Positions 1-10,676 are shown, counted from the first letter of the stretch. The stretch: 64,000 nt of DNA from Skeletonema tropicum (GCA_037178625.1 CM074139.1:2294001-2358000), one strand, 5' to 3'. Notes: a model not told the origin generated them from the letters alone. Made by a program: numbers and translations.

Positions 1-2715
1 TAGAGCAGATGCGATCACAGACTTGCCCGTCATTGCAAGGAGAATTGCACACGGTGGCTTTGCACAGTACAAATTATCTAGAGCACGAGCGCTGATACAA
101 CAAATAACATCTGGTGGAGAGACAGTTACAGCTGATCGTCTATTTGATAAGCATGTGGAGCAGATGTTTCTTGATAATTCATTGATGGGGGGCATTCCAG
201 TTCTACTTGGAGACGTCGATGGCGATGGGCCAAATGCAGATGATGATGAAAAAATAAAAGTCTATCATCTCTTCAGCAGGAGGGGAGATTTGGAGAGAGA
301 CTATGACAGTGTAAGTGATACATCGACGCCCAGTGAAATAGTTTCAGGGCTATCTTTCTTCCACGAATTCACTCATGATATTTACTCATTCATGATTTCT
401 CTCTTTCATCATTTAGTTCGTCATTGAAAATACTTACTTCTCGGAAGGACCTAGTCATTTCAGAGACGTCATTCAAAATCGGAGGAATGACGTGATATTT
501 AATCCGAGAGTGGGAGCGTTCAACTTTAACATGTTCTTATCGCTGATCCAGGCGGATGGCTACAATCCTCTATCAATCGAGGCCGTTGTCTTTTCAATAG
601 CAGATAAAGAAGTGTGTCTACGGCTCGCCACAAATGCAGTCGGCTTTGCAGATGGGCATCGTGCTCAAAGAGAAGCTCTGGCCTCTATTTTGTGTGATGG
701 CGAGTTTAGACCCGGGCAGCTCATAGAAATGATTGAGGAGCAAAACATCTTTCTCATGACGAGCCTTTCTAGCTTTATTGACGATGTTGCTGCCTCATCA
801 AAGGTATCACCTGCCGCTGTGACCGAGGGAGCTGGCTTCTTCGCAGATCACTGGACCTACATCTTGGACTTATTGACGTCGTATTTGCAAATATACCCCG
901 ATCGAGAAGAGCACTTACTATTCAGCAACAAACTCACCTACTTCTACTCGCACCGCGTCGTAAATCCACGCAAGAATAAGTATGTGTTGTCAAAAAGTTA
1001 CAATGGGGAGTGGTTACATGTTCGCCAGCTTGATGCAACGTATGAAAGTACTGAAAGAGTAGAATATATGCGACGATATGTGAATCCAGCAAGCGGGTGG
1101 TACAAAAATGAGGCAAGCATTCAACACGACGTTGATGGAAACATATTCAAAAGTAGTGCGATCGAAAAGCTCTTCCTTCTGGCCACCATCAAATTTGCTA
1201 CGAGAGATCCTTTTGGAATGGGCATTGAGTACGAAGCTGGGTAAGTTACTTTATTCCAAAGCAAACTGCTCGGTTTTATCTTGTTCATGGTTTCATGGTC
1301 AGCTTATTCTTGCTTAATCACGTTCTCTAACTTGTCCAACTCTTTCGTTTGTGCGTACATAACTGTGACACGACAGAAAACCGGGTTGGAACGCAGCTCT
1401 CAATGGAATCAGCAGTATGTTAGGTAGTGGTTTACCAGAGACGTATGAACTGAAATTGTTGCTCCAGTACATCCACGACGCAATGTTGAAATTTAAGCGT
1501 TCGATTACTGTTCCAAAGGAACTTTCCGTGCTGATTGAAAGGATATCTACCGCTTTGGACGAACTTGGAGACAATGAGTACATACCCGAGCATGATTCTG
1601 AGGGTAGAATCAAGGTTCCACAACCACTCTTTCTCTACTGGGATGCTGTTGCAACTGCTCGAGAAGAGTACAGATCTGAAATCGCATTATTCTCCGGAAA
1701 GACTCATCAGTACTCCTCTGAAGACATTGCCAAACTCACGATGAGATGGTTGAAGCAGATTGACCTCGGTATCGATCGGGCACATTTGATTGGAAGTCAT
1801 GGACATGTGCAAAACGCTGCTGCAGTTATAACGCCTACCTACTTTTCCTACAATGTCACAAAATGGGAATTGACTGGAGAACACAACGACAAGGGTCACC
1901 CATTTTGTGTCGCAAAGGAAATGGTCGTTGGCAAATTTCCTCTATTCCTAGAAGGAGTTGCTCGAGTTCTAAAAACAATGGACAAGAAGCAAGCAACTAC
2001 GTTGTATGAGCATGTAAAACAAAGTGGACTTCGTGACAAAGAGTTGAACATGTACACACTATCATCATCTCTTGTGGGACAAAGTTATGATATGGGAAGA
2101 ATGATGGGCTTCAGTCCAGGCTGGTTGGAAAATCAGTCTGTGTGGATGGATCAATCCTACAAGTATTACCTTGAGCTAATCAAGAAGGGCATGTTTGATC
2201 AATTCTTCCAAGAAATGCGCACCGGAATGCTTCCTTTCATTGATGGACAGAAATATGGTAGGTCTGTAATGGAGTGCTCATCTTTCATTGCGTCTTCGGC
2301 ATTTGAAGATCCAAATATGCGTGGTAGAGGGATTTTAGCACGTCTCAGTGGTTCTGCTGCAGAATTCCTCAGTATTTGGAAGCTCATGTTCATTGGGGAG
2401 AACTTATTCCAAATGAATGAAAGGGGTGAACTGGAAATGCAGTTAGTCCCTTCTCTACCTTCGTGGCTATTCTATGAAAATGAAGTTGTACAATCTCCAC
2501 CCGAGAGGAAGTATGTGATTCGTTTCAAGCTCTTCACTTCCATCAATGTTGGTTACTTCGTTACCGCACCGAAGGATCTATTTCGCGTCAAACCATCGAG
2601 GTATACTATTGGTCTTCGAGATGGATCAGTCATATCAGTCGAAACCATTTCGTCTACTCTCGCGGCAAACATACGTAAAGTTGTCTTCATTGACTACATT
2701 CACGCTTACTTTTAG
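1..2715 (+). CDS. Cellobiose-phosphorylase-like (GH94/COG3459-like) protein, 5' partial
   Basis: Three exons can be joined in frame: <1-310, 417-1240 and 1377-2715 (stop TAG). Donors are GTAAGT at 311 and 1241, and acceptors end in TAG at 416 and CAG at 1376. The frame is open to the left edge, so the N-terminus lies outside. Splicing restores continuous conserved-looking runs: HLFSRRGDLERDYDS joins FVIENTYFSEGP and then FRDVIQNRRNDV; LSLIQADGYNPL follows; GKPGWNAALNG leads into GSGLPETYEL. I recognise these as signatures of large bacterial proteins annotated as cellobiose phosphorylase-like. Family assignment is from memory of motifs, not a search. Oddity: where relatives have a W-N-D-A-x-N-G motif, this copy has W-N-A-A-L-N-G, lacking the acidic residue expected to be catalytic, so activity may be lost or altered. 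It converges with the dehydrogenase gene, whose stop lies 41 bases downstream. An intron-containing eukaryotic member of a mainly bacterial family suggests old lateral acquisition (inference). Confidence 0.6.
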
Positions 2716-2756
2716 TGACGTGTAAACAGTTCTAATACATAACTCATTAATTCGTG

Positions 2757-3650
2757 TTATAGCTTTGTTGGAGAAAAGAAGTGTCTGTGGACTCTTCTCA
2801 TACCATTTAGCCACCTATCATAGTCTGACGCTTTTCTTTCAAAATACCTCTTCACTTTTGGATGTGGCAACACTAAGAATTTTCTTTTTTCTATCGCCTG
2901 TATTGTCTCGACTGCAACATCCCTCGGTGAAAGAATTCCGTCAAGCCCAGCTGATCCGCCACCTGGGGCAGCACTTGATGTCAACATTTTGGTTTGCACT
3001 GCTTGTGGGCATATACAGTGCACTCTTACTGCGTCGTCGTGATGGTGGACGGCCAACCAATCCGCTACTGATACGGCTGCGTGTTTGGTGACATGATACG
3101 GCAAAGATCCCATCTGCATGAGCAGTCCAGCTGCCGATGCAGTGATTACAAAGATTCCCTCACTTGATACATCTGCGTTCTCTCCCTCTTCTGTCAGATT
3201 TGATGAAAGACTACCAGACTGCTTCTTGAGCCTCCATAATGGAAATAATTGACGAGCAGCAAATAAATGGGACATCACGTTGACATTCCAAATTTGTTCC
3301 CACTGCTCATTTGACACATCCTCTACGCCGCCAATGGTCAAGATACCTGCATTGCTAAAAAATATATCAACACTTCCGAATGATTTCCAAGCGTCATGTA
3401 TGACTCTCTTCATATCATCTTCATTACCAACGTCTGCCGCTCCAAAATCGCATCGAAAGTGGTGGTTGAGTTGATGATGATCATGAAATGTCGCCAGAGA
3501 TGGAAGGGAGGCAGCAACTTTTTGAGCAGACTCGCGAGCGATGTCTACTACATATACTCCGCCAGCACCAGCTCTGGCAAGCTCTTCACATAGAGCTTGG
3601 CCTATTCCAGAACCGCCCCCAGTAACGACGCATAGTTTGCCAGTGAACAT
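2757..3650 (-). CDS. Short-chain dehydrogenase/reductase (SDR family)
   Basis: Single-exon reading frame of about 297 residues if it starts at the Met in MFTGKLCVVTGGG (3650). An upstream in-frame Met at 3686 would add 12 residues with no SDR-like sequence, and the broken copy at 19028-19169 also has the 3650-type Met. The Rossmann NAD(P)-binding motif TGGGSGIG is near residue 10. The SDR structural motif appears as SNAG (usual NNAG), the catalytic Ser lies in ITASAAG, and the Tyr-x-x-x-Lys pair is in PYHVTKH. These are all in the order expected of a classical SDR, whose usual length is 250-300 residues. Substrate cannot be inferred. A basic C-terminal tail (KVKRYFERKASDYDRW) resembles that of SDRs annotated as retinol or steroid dehydrogenase-like, but this is weak. 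Its upstream region is interrupted at 3729 by inserted transposable elements, so its promoter may be truncated or shared with them. Confidence 0.85.
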   Translation of the reverse strand: MFTGKLCVVTGGGSGIGQALCEELARAGAGGVYVVDIARESAQKVAASLPSLATFHDHHQLNHHFRCDFGAADVGNEDDMKRVIHDAWKSFGSVDIFFSNAGILTIGGVEDVSNEQWEQIWNVNVMSHLFAARQLFPLWRLKKQSGSLSSNLTEEGENADVSSEGIFVITASAAGLLMQMGSLPYHVTKHAAVSVADWLAVHHHDDAVRVHCICPQAVQTKMLTSSAAPGGGSAGLDGILSPRDVAVETIQAIEKRKFLVLPHPKVKRYFERKASDYDRWLNGMRRVHRHFFSPTKL

Positions 3651-3728
3651 GCTCACTTTGGATCGTAGTAGAATGATACATGTCAATCACTGATCACTGT
3701 GATTGAGCAGTGAGAGTGAGCTACTTAT

Positions 3729-5918
3729 CCGTAGGCCGGCCAAAAATGGGCGGCAAAATGGGCGCAAAAAAGCCCAAATCAAGAGCATTAGTTCAGAGGG
3801 TTCCAGTGGACTTACAGCTAGTGCCGGCACATTAAATTTTGTCTAATACCATCGCCTAAAATGTTTGGGCTCATATTTGGTCACTACAGTACTATAAGTG
3901 CCTTTGCTACGGCATGACATGACCATGATCGAGGTCTTCTTCCGTTCGTCAAAATGGTCTCAAATTTTTGCGCCCATATGGGCGCAAAAAATATTTACTG
4001 AATTCCTACGTTGATATTCTACAGAGGCCCCTTCACTCTGGCCTCTTTTCCCTCCTCGCCTCCAATTCTGAGCTCAACAGGATGGTCTCCATGATGACCT
4101 TTGCTCCTACACACCCCTAACACCACACACGAAACGAATACACCTATGATGCGATTATTATCCCAAAGTTAATATCATTGGCTGTTTAATTCCGGTAGGG
4201 CTTGCTATGAATCGTTGTCTATAAAGAGAAATAATACTCACCATTAAGTGCATAAAATCATCATATTACACTCAATTATACTCTACTTTGGCCATGTCAG
4301 GAGTGATACACTTCATAATACACTTCCATTTTACTCAATACATATAAAAAACGGTTTTGGGGCATCTTTGGCTACTTGAAATGATTAATTGCTCTCTATT
4401 TTATTGATTGTGTGCCCTCTGGTGATTGTAATGAAGTTACTTCTCTGACATAGTGTTTGGGAGAGGTATAAGTCATTATCTGCCAGGAATATCACACCAT
4501 TTGCCACAAATTATATTGTTGGGACGAGGGGTGACGTTTGGTGGCTCCATTGCATCGATTGCTGCCCCCCACATAGCGGCCAAGTTGGTGATCAGCATGC
4601 ACTCCAAACACATGCCGCTGCGCAGCGAGTACGTGATAATCTCGACTTTATGGGCAATATAGCGGCTACCAAGTCACCATTACTTCGTCATAGGTATATA
4701 GCATCGGTTATTATTGTGTGGTGGTATCGTATTTGCGTCGGTGTAAATATATGAGGTCAGTTCTTCTCATGTCGACTGTGCCAATTTTGCATGCATTATG
4801 TTCACGTCGTGATACTGCCTTAGCCGTTGAGATTCAGGCCCCACCGACCTCAAAAATGGATTCAGCACAAAATTTTGGGGTAGGTAACTCGATGGAGTCG
4901 TTGTTGCTGTTCATTTTATGGCTGATAACGCCATGTGATGCATCATGGTGGGGATGCTTTTTGTGAGATGTGTGATTTTTGATGCAAAATCGTCTCACGA
5001 CGCCGATCAACGCCGACGCATCTGATTTGACACCCCCAACATCTCGGCGTGTGGATGGAATCTGATCAACCCAAGTTGCAGATGCACTCTAAACTAACTA
5101 AATGGAATAATATTGGTCTTTGAACCGGCAGGATCGGCATAGTAATGGCGTAGTAATGCGTATCACCACCCGGCGATTTGGGCGCAAAAAAATTTGGAGC
5201 CGATCTCGAGATGGGCCAAAATCGATTTTTGCGCCCAAATGTAGAGTTGGGTCACGTTCCATCACGGGAAAAAAGTTGGGACAAGGAAATTTTTCAGATC
5301 GGGTGGATGGAATCACGGTGCAAATGGAAATGAAAATTGCTTTGTTATCAGTTAAATAGGCCATCTAGCGTTAGATATACCTTTTACAATGCTCTGCATG
5401 ACCAAGAAGCCCCCTGCAACTCTCACTACTACCCCATTCATTCAATTCAATGCACTCAAAAGATCAACAAGTGGTCATGTTGGCCAATATCCATGTCGTC
5501 ATCCTTCTATGGAGGAAGGTAGTTATCCTCTAGCGACAATCCAGTCAACTGTTCATAGTCCATGTGGAGAAGGCGGTTATTTTCACGAGTGTAAATGATT
5601 CGTGCAGCAAGTTATGGGTCCATTCTGGCCCTCCTGATGAATATATAGTACTTGAGATGCACAGCTCCAGACTCTCTCTAATGGTGCAAAGGTGGCAGGA
5701 ATGGCAAGGAAAGCTCGAGCCAAGTTGGCAACTCTTGACCGAGTGATCTTTATGTACGCACGTGGTGAGGAGAGTCAATTTCAATAGGTTATGGGTCCTC
5801 ACGGGTCTTCACGTGATGAAGGGTCGCGTGATTGGATTTCACGGATCATGTGACTCACGTGAGTACTCACACCTCGTGACCCAACTCTACCCAAATGGGC
5901 GCAAAAAATGGCCTACGG
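3729..5918. mobile_element. Non-autonomous TIR DNA transposon, copy 1 (GGGCGC type), with nested MITE
   Basis: Ends are CCGTAGGCC at 3729 and the exact reverse complement GGCCTACGG at 5918. Both are flanked by the 4-base direct repeat TTAT (3725-3728 and 5919-5922), taken as the target-site duplication. GGGCGCAAAA motifs lie just inside both ends, and a palindrome of the same motif lies at 3965-3990. The interior shares long stretches with the element at 5948-6588, for example around 3800-4110 and 5040-5240. It also has about 900 extra bases (roughly 4117-5045) in which I see no coding sequence. No transposase is present, so it would depend on an enzyme encoded elsewhere. Removing the nested 648-base MITE plus one 8-base duplication leaves about 1534 bases. 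The corresponding point in the duplicated locus near 19195-19215 lacks this element, which supports insertion. Superfamily is unclear. Confidence 0.75.
5242..5889. mobile_element. hAT-like MITE nested in the TIR element
   Basis: Perfect 15-base terminal inverted repeats: TAGAGTTGGGTCACG at 5242 and CGTGACCCAACTCTA ending at 5889. Both are flanked by the perfect 8-base direct repeat CCCAAATG (5234-5241 and 5890-5897). An 8-base target duplication with TIRs starting TAGxG is characteristic of the hAT superfamily. At 648 bases with no ORF of note it is non-autonomous. It sits inside the GGGCGCAAAA motif array at the right end of the larger element, so it inserted later. Other members elsewhere in the genome should share only the 5242-5889 interval. 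Confidence 0.85.
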
Positions 5919-5947
5919 TTATGAGCACAGTTTTACAGATACAATAA

Positions 5948-6588
5948 CCGTCGTTCATTCAGGGTAAAATGAAAATGGGGACAAAAATGGGGACAAAAAC
6001 ACCACTTTTGAGCACATTAGTATGGAGGGTTCCAGTCGACTTACAGCTAGTGCCGGGACATCAAAACTTAGCTAATACCATCGCCTCAAATGTTTGGGTC
6101 GGTATTTGGTCGCTACCAGTCTTTAATCGCCTCTATTAGTGCGTCGTATGGTCATGATTGATGTGTTGTGATAATCATCAAAATAGCCTCAATTTTTTGT
6201 CCCCTGAATCCCTGAAGGGGACAAAAAATATTGTACTTAGTTCCTACGTTGATATTCTACGGAGGCCCCTTCACTCTGGCCGGCTTCTTTTCCCTCTTGC
6301 CTCCAATTCTGAGCTCAACAGGATGCTCTCCATGATGACCTCTGCTCCTACACTCTTAAAACCACTTTCGGGCATGTGGATGGAATCTCATCAAGCCAAG
6401 TTGCAGATGCACTCCAAACTAACTAAATGGAATATTATGGGTCTTTAAACCGGGAGGATCGGCGTAGTATTGTTGTAGTAATGGCTATCACCATCGAGCG
6501 ATTTTTGTCCCCCGAAGGGGACAAAAAATTTTGAGCCCCATCGCGAGTGGGGATCAAAATGGTTTTTGTCCCCTGAACTGAACGACGG
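5948..6588. mobile_element. Non-autonomous TIR DNA transposon, copy 2 (GGGGAC type)
   Basis: The left end CCGTCGTTCATTCAGGG (5948) and right end CCCTGAACTGAACGACGG (to 6588) are inverted repeats with one indel. The direct repeat ATAA at 5944-5947 and 6589-6592 flanks them. ATAA is the reverse complement of the TTAT at the neighbouring copy, which suggests one target preference used in both orientations. The interior is homologous to 3729-5918 but lacks its ~900-base central insert. Every GGGCGCAAAA motif of copy 1 is replaced here by GGGGACAAAA: near both ends, in the palindrome at 6193-6228, and in the pair at 6503-6528. At 641 bases and without coding capacity it is a MITE-sized derivative. 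Confidence 0.75.
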
Positions 6589-6695
6589 ATAAGTAGTTAT
6601 GTATTGTATATATGCATGAAGTATGAAATATGAAGCATTGCAGATGAAGGTAAAAAGTTGGTCATGTATTTTACTACGACCTTAAGCGGACAGAC

Positions 6696-6768
6696 GGGGG
6701 ATTAGCTCAGTTGGTAGAGCGCGTGCTTAGCATGCACGAGGTCGGGAGTTCGATTCTCCCATTCTCCA
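6696..6768 (+). tRNA. tRNA-Ala (anticodon AGC)
   Basis: 73 nucleotides without intron. The acceptor stem is GGGGGAT paired with ATTCTCC (two G-U pairs) and the discriminator base is A. The D-arm has AGCTCAGTTGGTAGAGC. The anticodon arm is GTGCTTAGCATGCAC with anticodon AGC. The T-arm is GGGAGTTCGATTCTCCC. CCA is not encoded. A T-rich run (TTTTCTTTTG) follows within about 15 bases, as expected for RNA polymerase III termination. An identical tRNA lies at 19287 within a duplicated segment. The ORFs overlapping this stretch on both strands are spurious. Confidence 0.97.
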
Positions 6769-6797
6769 ACAGTTTTCTTTTGTCCAGCTTTTTGCCA

Positions 6798-8283
6798 GCT
6801 AGTCGGCGCGCCATTCGACGCACGCACCGGCGCCATTCGACGCACGACGCAACTTCCCTCTTTTCGACAAAAAAAGAGCCGCACCATGACGGCCTCACAT
6901 CCTACTACCCTCATTGCACAACTAAATGTCGACATTGCGAAGTAATAATGTACATTATAGACCATTTTTTGACGCTGAATTCAATGGTTTCATCGGTGGC
7001 TCGCCATATTCAGCAAAAAGAGACGTTTGACCGCCACAATTGCGGTGGTGATTTTCATCCCCTCCGCCGCAGAGCACCTGTTGCCAGTAGCATAAAGACG
7101 TCGTTTCGGTCCATGAAACAGCAAGTAAGGTTGTAGGGGCGACCAATATTATATATATGGATGGAATATGCGCTAATTACCCGGGTGTGGGTCTCATGCA
7201 ACGCCTATCCAACCTACCAAATCTATGAAGTCAATTTAGAAAGATTTCCACAATTTATCTCCATCAATAGTGGGTATATATCTGACACAAAACATGTTGA
7301 AACCGCACCATGGATCATGTTTGTCTTGTCTACTATATGATAATCAAGATTGTTGAGGTGGACTGCTCCATCTTACCAAAGTGACTACTGCAACCCGGTT
7401 TCCTCGACAACTACTGATTGTGGGTTATGAGAAGCCCACCCGAAGACGCCTACACGAGTGTTGTGGCATGATATTGACGTCTCCTCCATGTGCAATTGGG
7501 AACCTTTCGCCTCATCAAATCAACAGCCATCTGTTGTGCGCCTTTTGCTGTGGTTGGAGACAATGTTACAACTGTTATCAGTGCCTTTCCTACGAAGTCT
7601 CATGGAATGAGAGGCCGAATGATCGACATAAAACTCCATGATGGCGTAGATGTTGCGTGTAATTAATACATCTGAGTAAGCTAAACAATTATCATTGCTT
7701 ACAGATGGAGTTATTAATGATCTACTACTATTCTGTTGTCTAAATTACATAATCATGAGCATCTTTTGACATGCCCGGTATGTGCAGATTTTCATGTGTG
7801 TGTGCGTCACCTGGAATTATCACCAAATCCACTTTGAATTAGACGCTACAGCTTACATAATCGGAATCAGCGTGAAAAATGGGGTTAGGGAGTGTCTTCT
7901 GGAGGGTGTATGGGAACGATAATGCTATGGTTTGCCTTCGGATTCATCATTTCAGATGCACTTTTTCAAGATTTTTTTACTGTTCGTGCGTGAGTACCTC
8001 AAATATCGAGGCAATTGAACGGAGCACCACCACCACACACCGAATATGCATTCCAAACAGTATAAATAGAAAGTTATTAGTCTTTCAATTTAAAGCATCG
8101 GCATATTATTGGCCAATATTGGCGTAGTAATGCCAGATTTTCTGCGACGCAACAAGATTTGGCTGGGTGTTGGGGAGAAAAATACCTATAAAAATCCATA
8201 ATAACCCTTGTTGTGTTCGATATTGGATTTTCTACCCGATCGTCGACGCATCGACGCATGCGTCGAAAGGCGCGCCGACTAGC
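6798..8283. mobile_element. TIR element with GGCGCGCC termini (non-autonomous)
   Basis: Left end GCTAGTCGGCGCGCC (6798) and right end GGCGCGCCGACTAGC (to 8283) are perfect inverted repeats. They continue as imperfect repeats through TTCGACGCAYGC, giving about 26 bases. CGACGC repeats lie just inside both ends. TTGCCA occurs directly left of the element (6792-6797) and two bases right of it (8286-8291), so it may be part of a target duplication with slightly longer ends than assigned here. The duplicated locus at 19379-19458 goes from the tRNA trailer GTCCAGCTTTTTGCCA directly into the sequence that here follows the element. The element is therefore absent there. I see no transposase in its 1486 bases, so the family is unassigned. 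Confidence 0.7.
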
Positions 8284-8330
8284 CGTTGCCAATTACAAAT
8301 TACATAAGTATGGACCGGCGTGAATCGTTA

Positions 8331-8830
8331 ATCATTCTTCCATGTACTTGAAATTCTCAAGGCTTGCTTCTTCATTATTTTATCTTGCGCTTTGAACTGG
8401 CCACACTGTTGACTTGCTATAATTTTTGTTGGGAAATGGATGAAGTGAGGTCAAAAAGTGCAGATGACACCTTCGGTAAGAACTTAATCTTGATTAGCTT
8501 GACCTTGACCAAAGCCAGAGCATTTTGAGAAGAGCGCACAAAAAGGGGCATCTGGTGTATCCTGCCAATCCATACTCCTTCACCATGTGCCGGGCATCGC
8601 TACGACAATATGTAAACAGCTGCGTCTGCTCAATGACTGAACCATCAAACAAGCTCTCGCTTTCTGCTGCTGCCCGCACAGGCGCCATCGCTGACAGCTT
8701 CTGCTTGCTTGACCATAGCATTTCAAATCGACACCCCATCATGATCATGTTAACAGAATACCAAAGCCTTTAGAGAGAACTACTTTGACTAATAAAAACG
8801 TGTGATTCTTTAACAAATATTATACGACGT
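8331..8830. repeat. Segmental duplication B, distal part (pairs with 19458-19985)
   Basis: From the CATTCTTCCAT motif through TTACAAGCTCTCGC-type sequence to the ATCTCCTT near 8840, this stretch matches 19458-19985 with many small indels and substitutions. In the second locus this segment lies immediately downstream of the C2-DENN-WD40 gene stop and probably includes its 3' UTR, so copy B1 may contain a detached gene tail. No ORF is preserved between the copies. Confidence 0.7.
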
Positions 8831-8839
8831 TGTCATCTC

Positions 8840-9107
8840 CTTATTCAACAATCTCTTTCTCGACTTTCGACACAGTTGCCGCGGAAACGCGCTGCACTTC
8901 CTTGCAACCGCTCTCTTGTTTAATAGTTCCGTTGTTGGGTATTGAAAATTACGTGCTCTATCTCTAACTTCTTACGGAGGTCATTCGCACTTCCATTCAT
9001 ATGCAACCCATCGTTTTTTTTGTTGAACTTTCTTCATTTCTCATGTTAATACAGATACGCTGTTGTTTGCGGTTGCTGTTCAGGGTATAATGTAACCTGT
9101 GATAATA
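8840..9107. other. Intergenic, no feature recognised
   Basis: I find no ORF, RNA or repeat with support between the two duplicated segments. Confidence 0.5.
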
Positions 9108-9570
9108 TAGTAGATTAGACCAGGGGTCGAATCCGACGTTATTTTGTAACAATACCGCCGTCGGCAACGCTTTACTCGGTGAAGGATCGGGCGAATTTGA
9201 CCAAACAAGCTAGAGGAATATCCGCATAGACTGGGGCTATCGAATGAAGGGTCTAGCTTTATAGTCGGCGTGTAGAGGGAGGTAGAGAGACCTGGCTGTC
9301 ATGGTGGAGGTATTTTGGCTTGTGAGAGAGTTTTGAAAAAGATATTTTTTGGAGTTAAAATAGGCGGTGCATGGGGTCGCGAGAATATTATTCAATTAGG
9401 TAAACGCATTGTTACCCTTGCAAATGGATACATCATGTCGAGGAGGGCATGATGCTGATGCCATCATCGAGGAGTTCGTTTGCAAGGGTGATGATGCTCA
9501 CCTCCAGGGATTCCGTGATAGAAGGTTGAATTTGGTTTTGGTTCACTTAAACCCGAAATTGTGACGGTCT

Positions 9571-9657
9571 GCTGCAACTGCAACTGCAACTTGCAACTGC
9601 AACTTGCAACTGCAATTTGCAACTGCAATTTGCAACTTGCAACTGCAATTTGCAACT
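9571..9657. repeat. TTGCAACTGCAA minisatellite
   Basis: About 87 bases built from alternating GCAACT and TTGCAA blocks. The two ORFs reading through it on the minus strand are low-complexity artefacts. Confidence 0.9.
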
Positions 9658-9763
9658 GACAGGTTTGTGTGGTTTAGGTTTATTTGCTATATATGCACTT
9701 GTGTTACGTGATAGGGAGAATACACACATACAACAGGACAGGTAATGCCCAAAAGTTATATAA

Positions 9764-9795
9764 GAGTTAGGGTTAGGGCCTAAGTTAGGGTTTTA
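9764..9795 (+). repeat. Interstitial telomere-like repeat
   Basis: Two tandem TTAGGG units (GAGTTAGGGTTAGGGCC) are followed by a third TTAGGGTTTTAG. This motif equals the common TTAGGG telomere repeat. It is short and degenerate, so it marks at most an old repair or fusion scar. Confidence 0.5.
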
Positions 9796-10061
9796 GTGAT
9801 GGTGTGTTTGTGTGTGGTGCTTGTGTGAGAGAGCGGGGGCAGTCGTGCAATCGTGAACGTGAGGTACTGCAAACCTTATCCTTATGGAATCAAGGCTGCA
9901 TCCTATAAGTATGCATGCAATGACTCGAGCAGATTGCATGAGTACCATGCTTTAGTACCCAGCAGTTTCACCAAGCAAAAGGAGAGAAGCCAAGCAAAAG
10001 GTGAGAAGCGAAGACCAAGCAGCCGAATGATTCCATTAAAAGTCCCTCAAAATCTATTGCA

Positions 10062-10676
10062 ATGACAATCTCATCTCACCTAACATCGCCATCTTTACAT
10101 CAGAATTCTCACGACCTCCTCGAAGACTGGCCAAGTAACTCCTTTTCATCCATCGAAGAAGCAGAACTAAAGCCAAAACAAGTTGACGAGTTCAGCATGG
10201 GCATGGCTGATATGCCAGAGCCTAAGTCAAACCCTCGAGTTTCTTTCTCTGAAACGTCATTGCTACTTGTCTTCAACGAGGATGAAGACTACAGGTACAA
10301 GAAAGCCTACTCCAAGGTTGATTATGAGCTCTTCAGATTTTCCATGTTGCTTGATGCACGTCGAGTCAAGGGACTCATCACAATGGCCCCACCAGATTCT
10401 AAGAAAGACTCGGTCAAGTATCTCTTAGAGAATAAGGTCATTGATATTGCAGACATGGTGGGTGTTGAACACTACGTACTGTGAAATGGTGAGTTTGTAA
10501 TCAAGACACGCAAGCTGCACGCAAAGAAGGTGCTACTGCTACAGCAACAGCTCAAGCTACGACAGCGACAGCATCAGGCAAAAGACCCTGCAGAAAGCTT
10601 GGCAAAGTTCGCTAAGGATAGTTCCCTCGAGTCAATCCACCATGCGAGAATCCGCAGTGCAGTAGTTGCTTCATAA
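10062..10676 (+). pseudogene. Uncharacterised RVSFSE-family gene, copy 1, nonsense-broken
   Basis: The open frame from ATG 10062 gives 140 residues to a TGA at 10482-10484. The same frame then continues without another stop for 63 codons to TAA at 10674-10676. The paralogue at 15590 has GGA at the TGA position, so one G-to-T change created the stop. Intact content includes RVSFSETSLLLVFNEDEDYRY, a DARRVKGLI stretch, KYLLENKVIDIADMVGVEHY and, beyond the stop, KTRKLHAKKVLLLQQQLKL and SLESIHHARIRSA. I associate this architecture (RVSF-SE start, K-S-Y-SK-DY, GxEH-V-L, then a basic or Gln-rich helix) with an expanded diatom family of unknown function. That is from memory. Readthrough or selenocysteine decoding seems unlikely because the paralogue has Gly rather than Cys. 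Confidence 0.75.

Noticed and set aside
6702..7136. ORFs on both strands across the tRNA-Ala region
   Set aside because: They read through the tRNA and the TIR of an inserted element; no family resemblance.
10482..10484. In-frame TGA as a selenocysteine codon
   Set aside because: The paralogue has Gly, not Cys, at this position, and I see no obvious SECIS-like hairpin downstream; a nonsense change is simpler.
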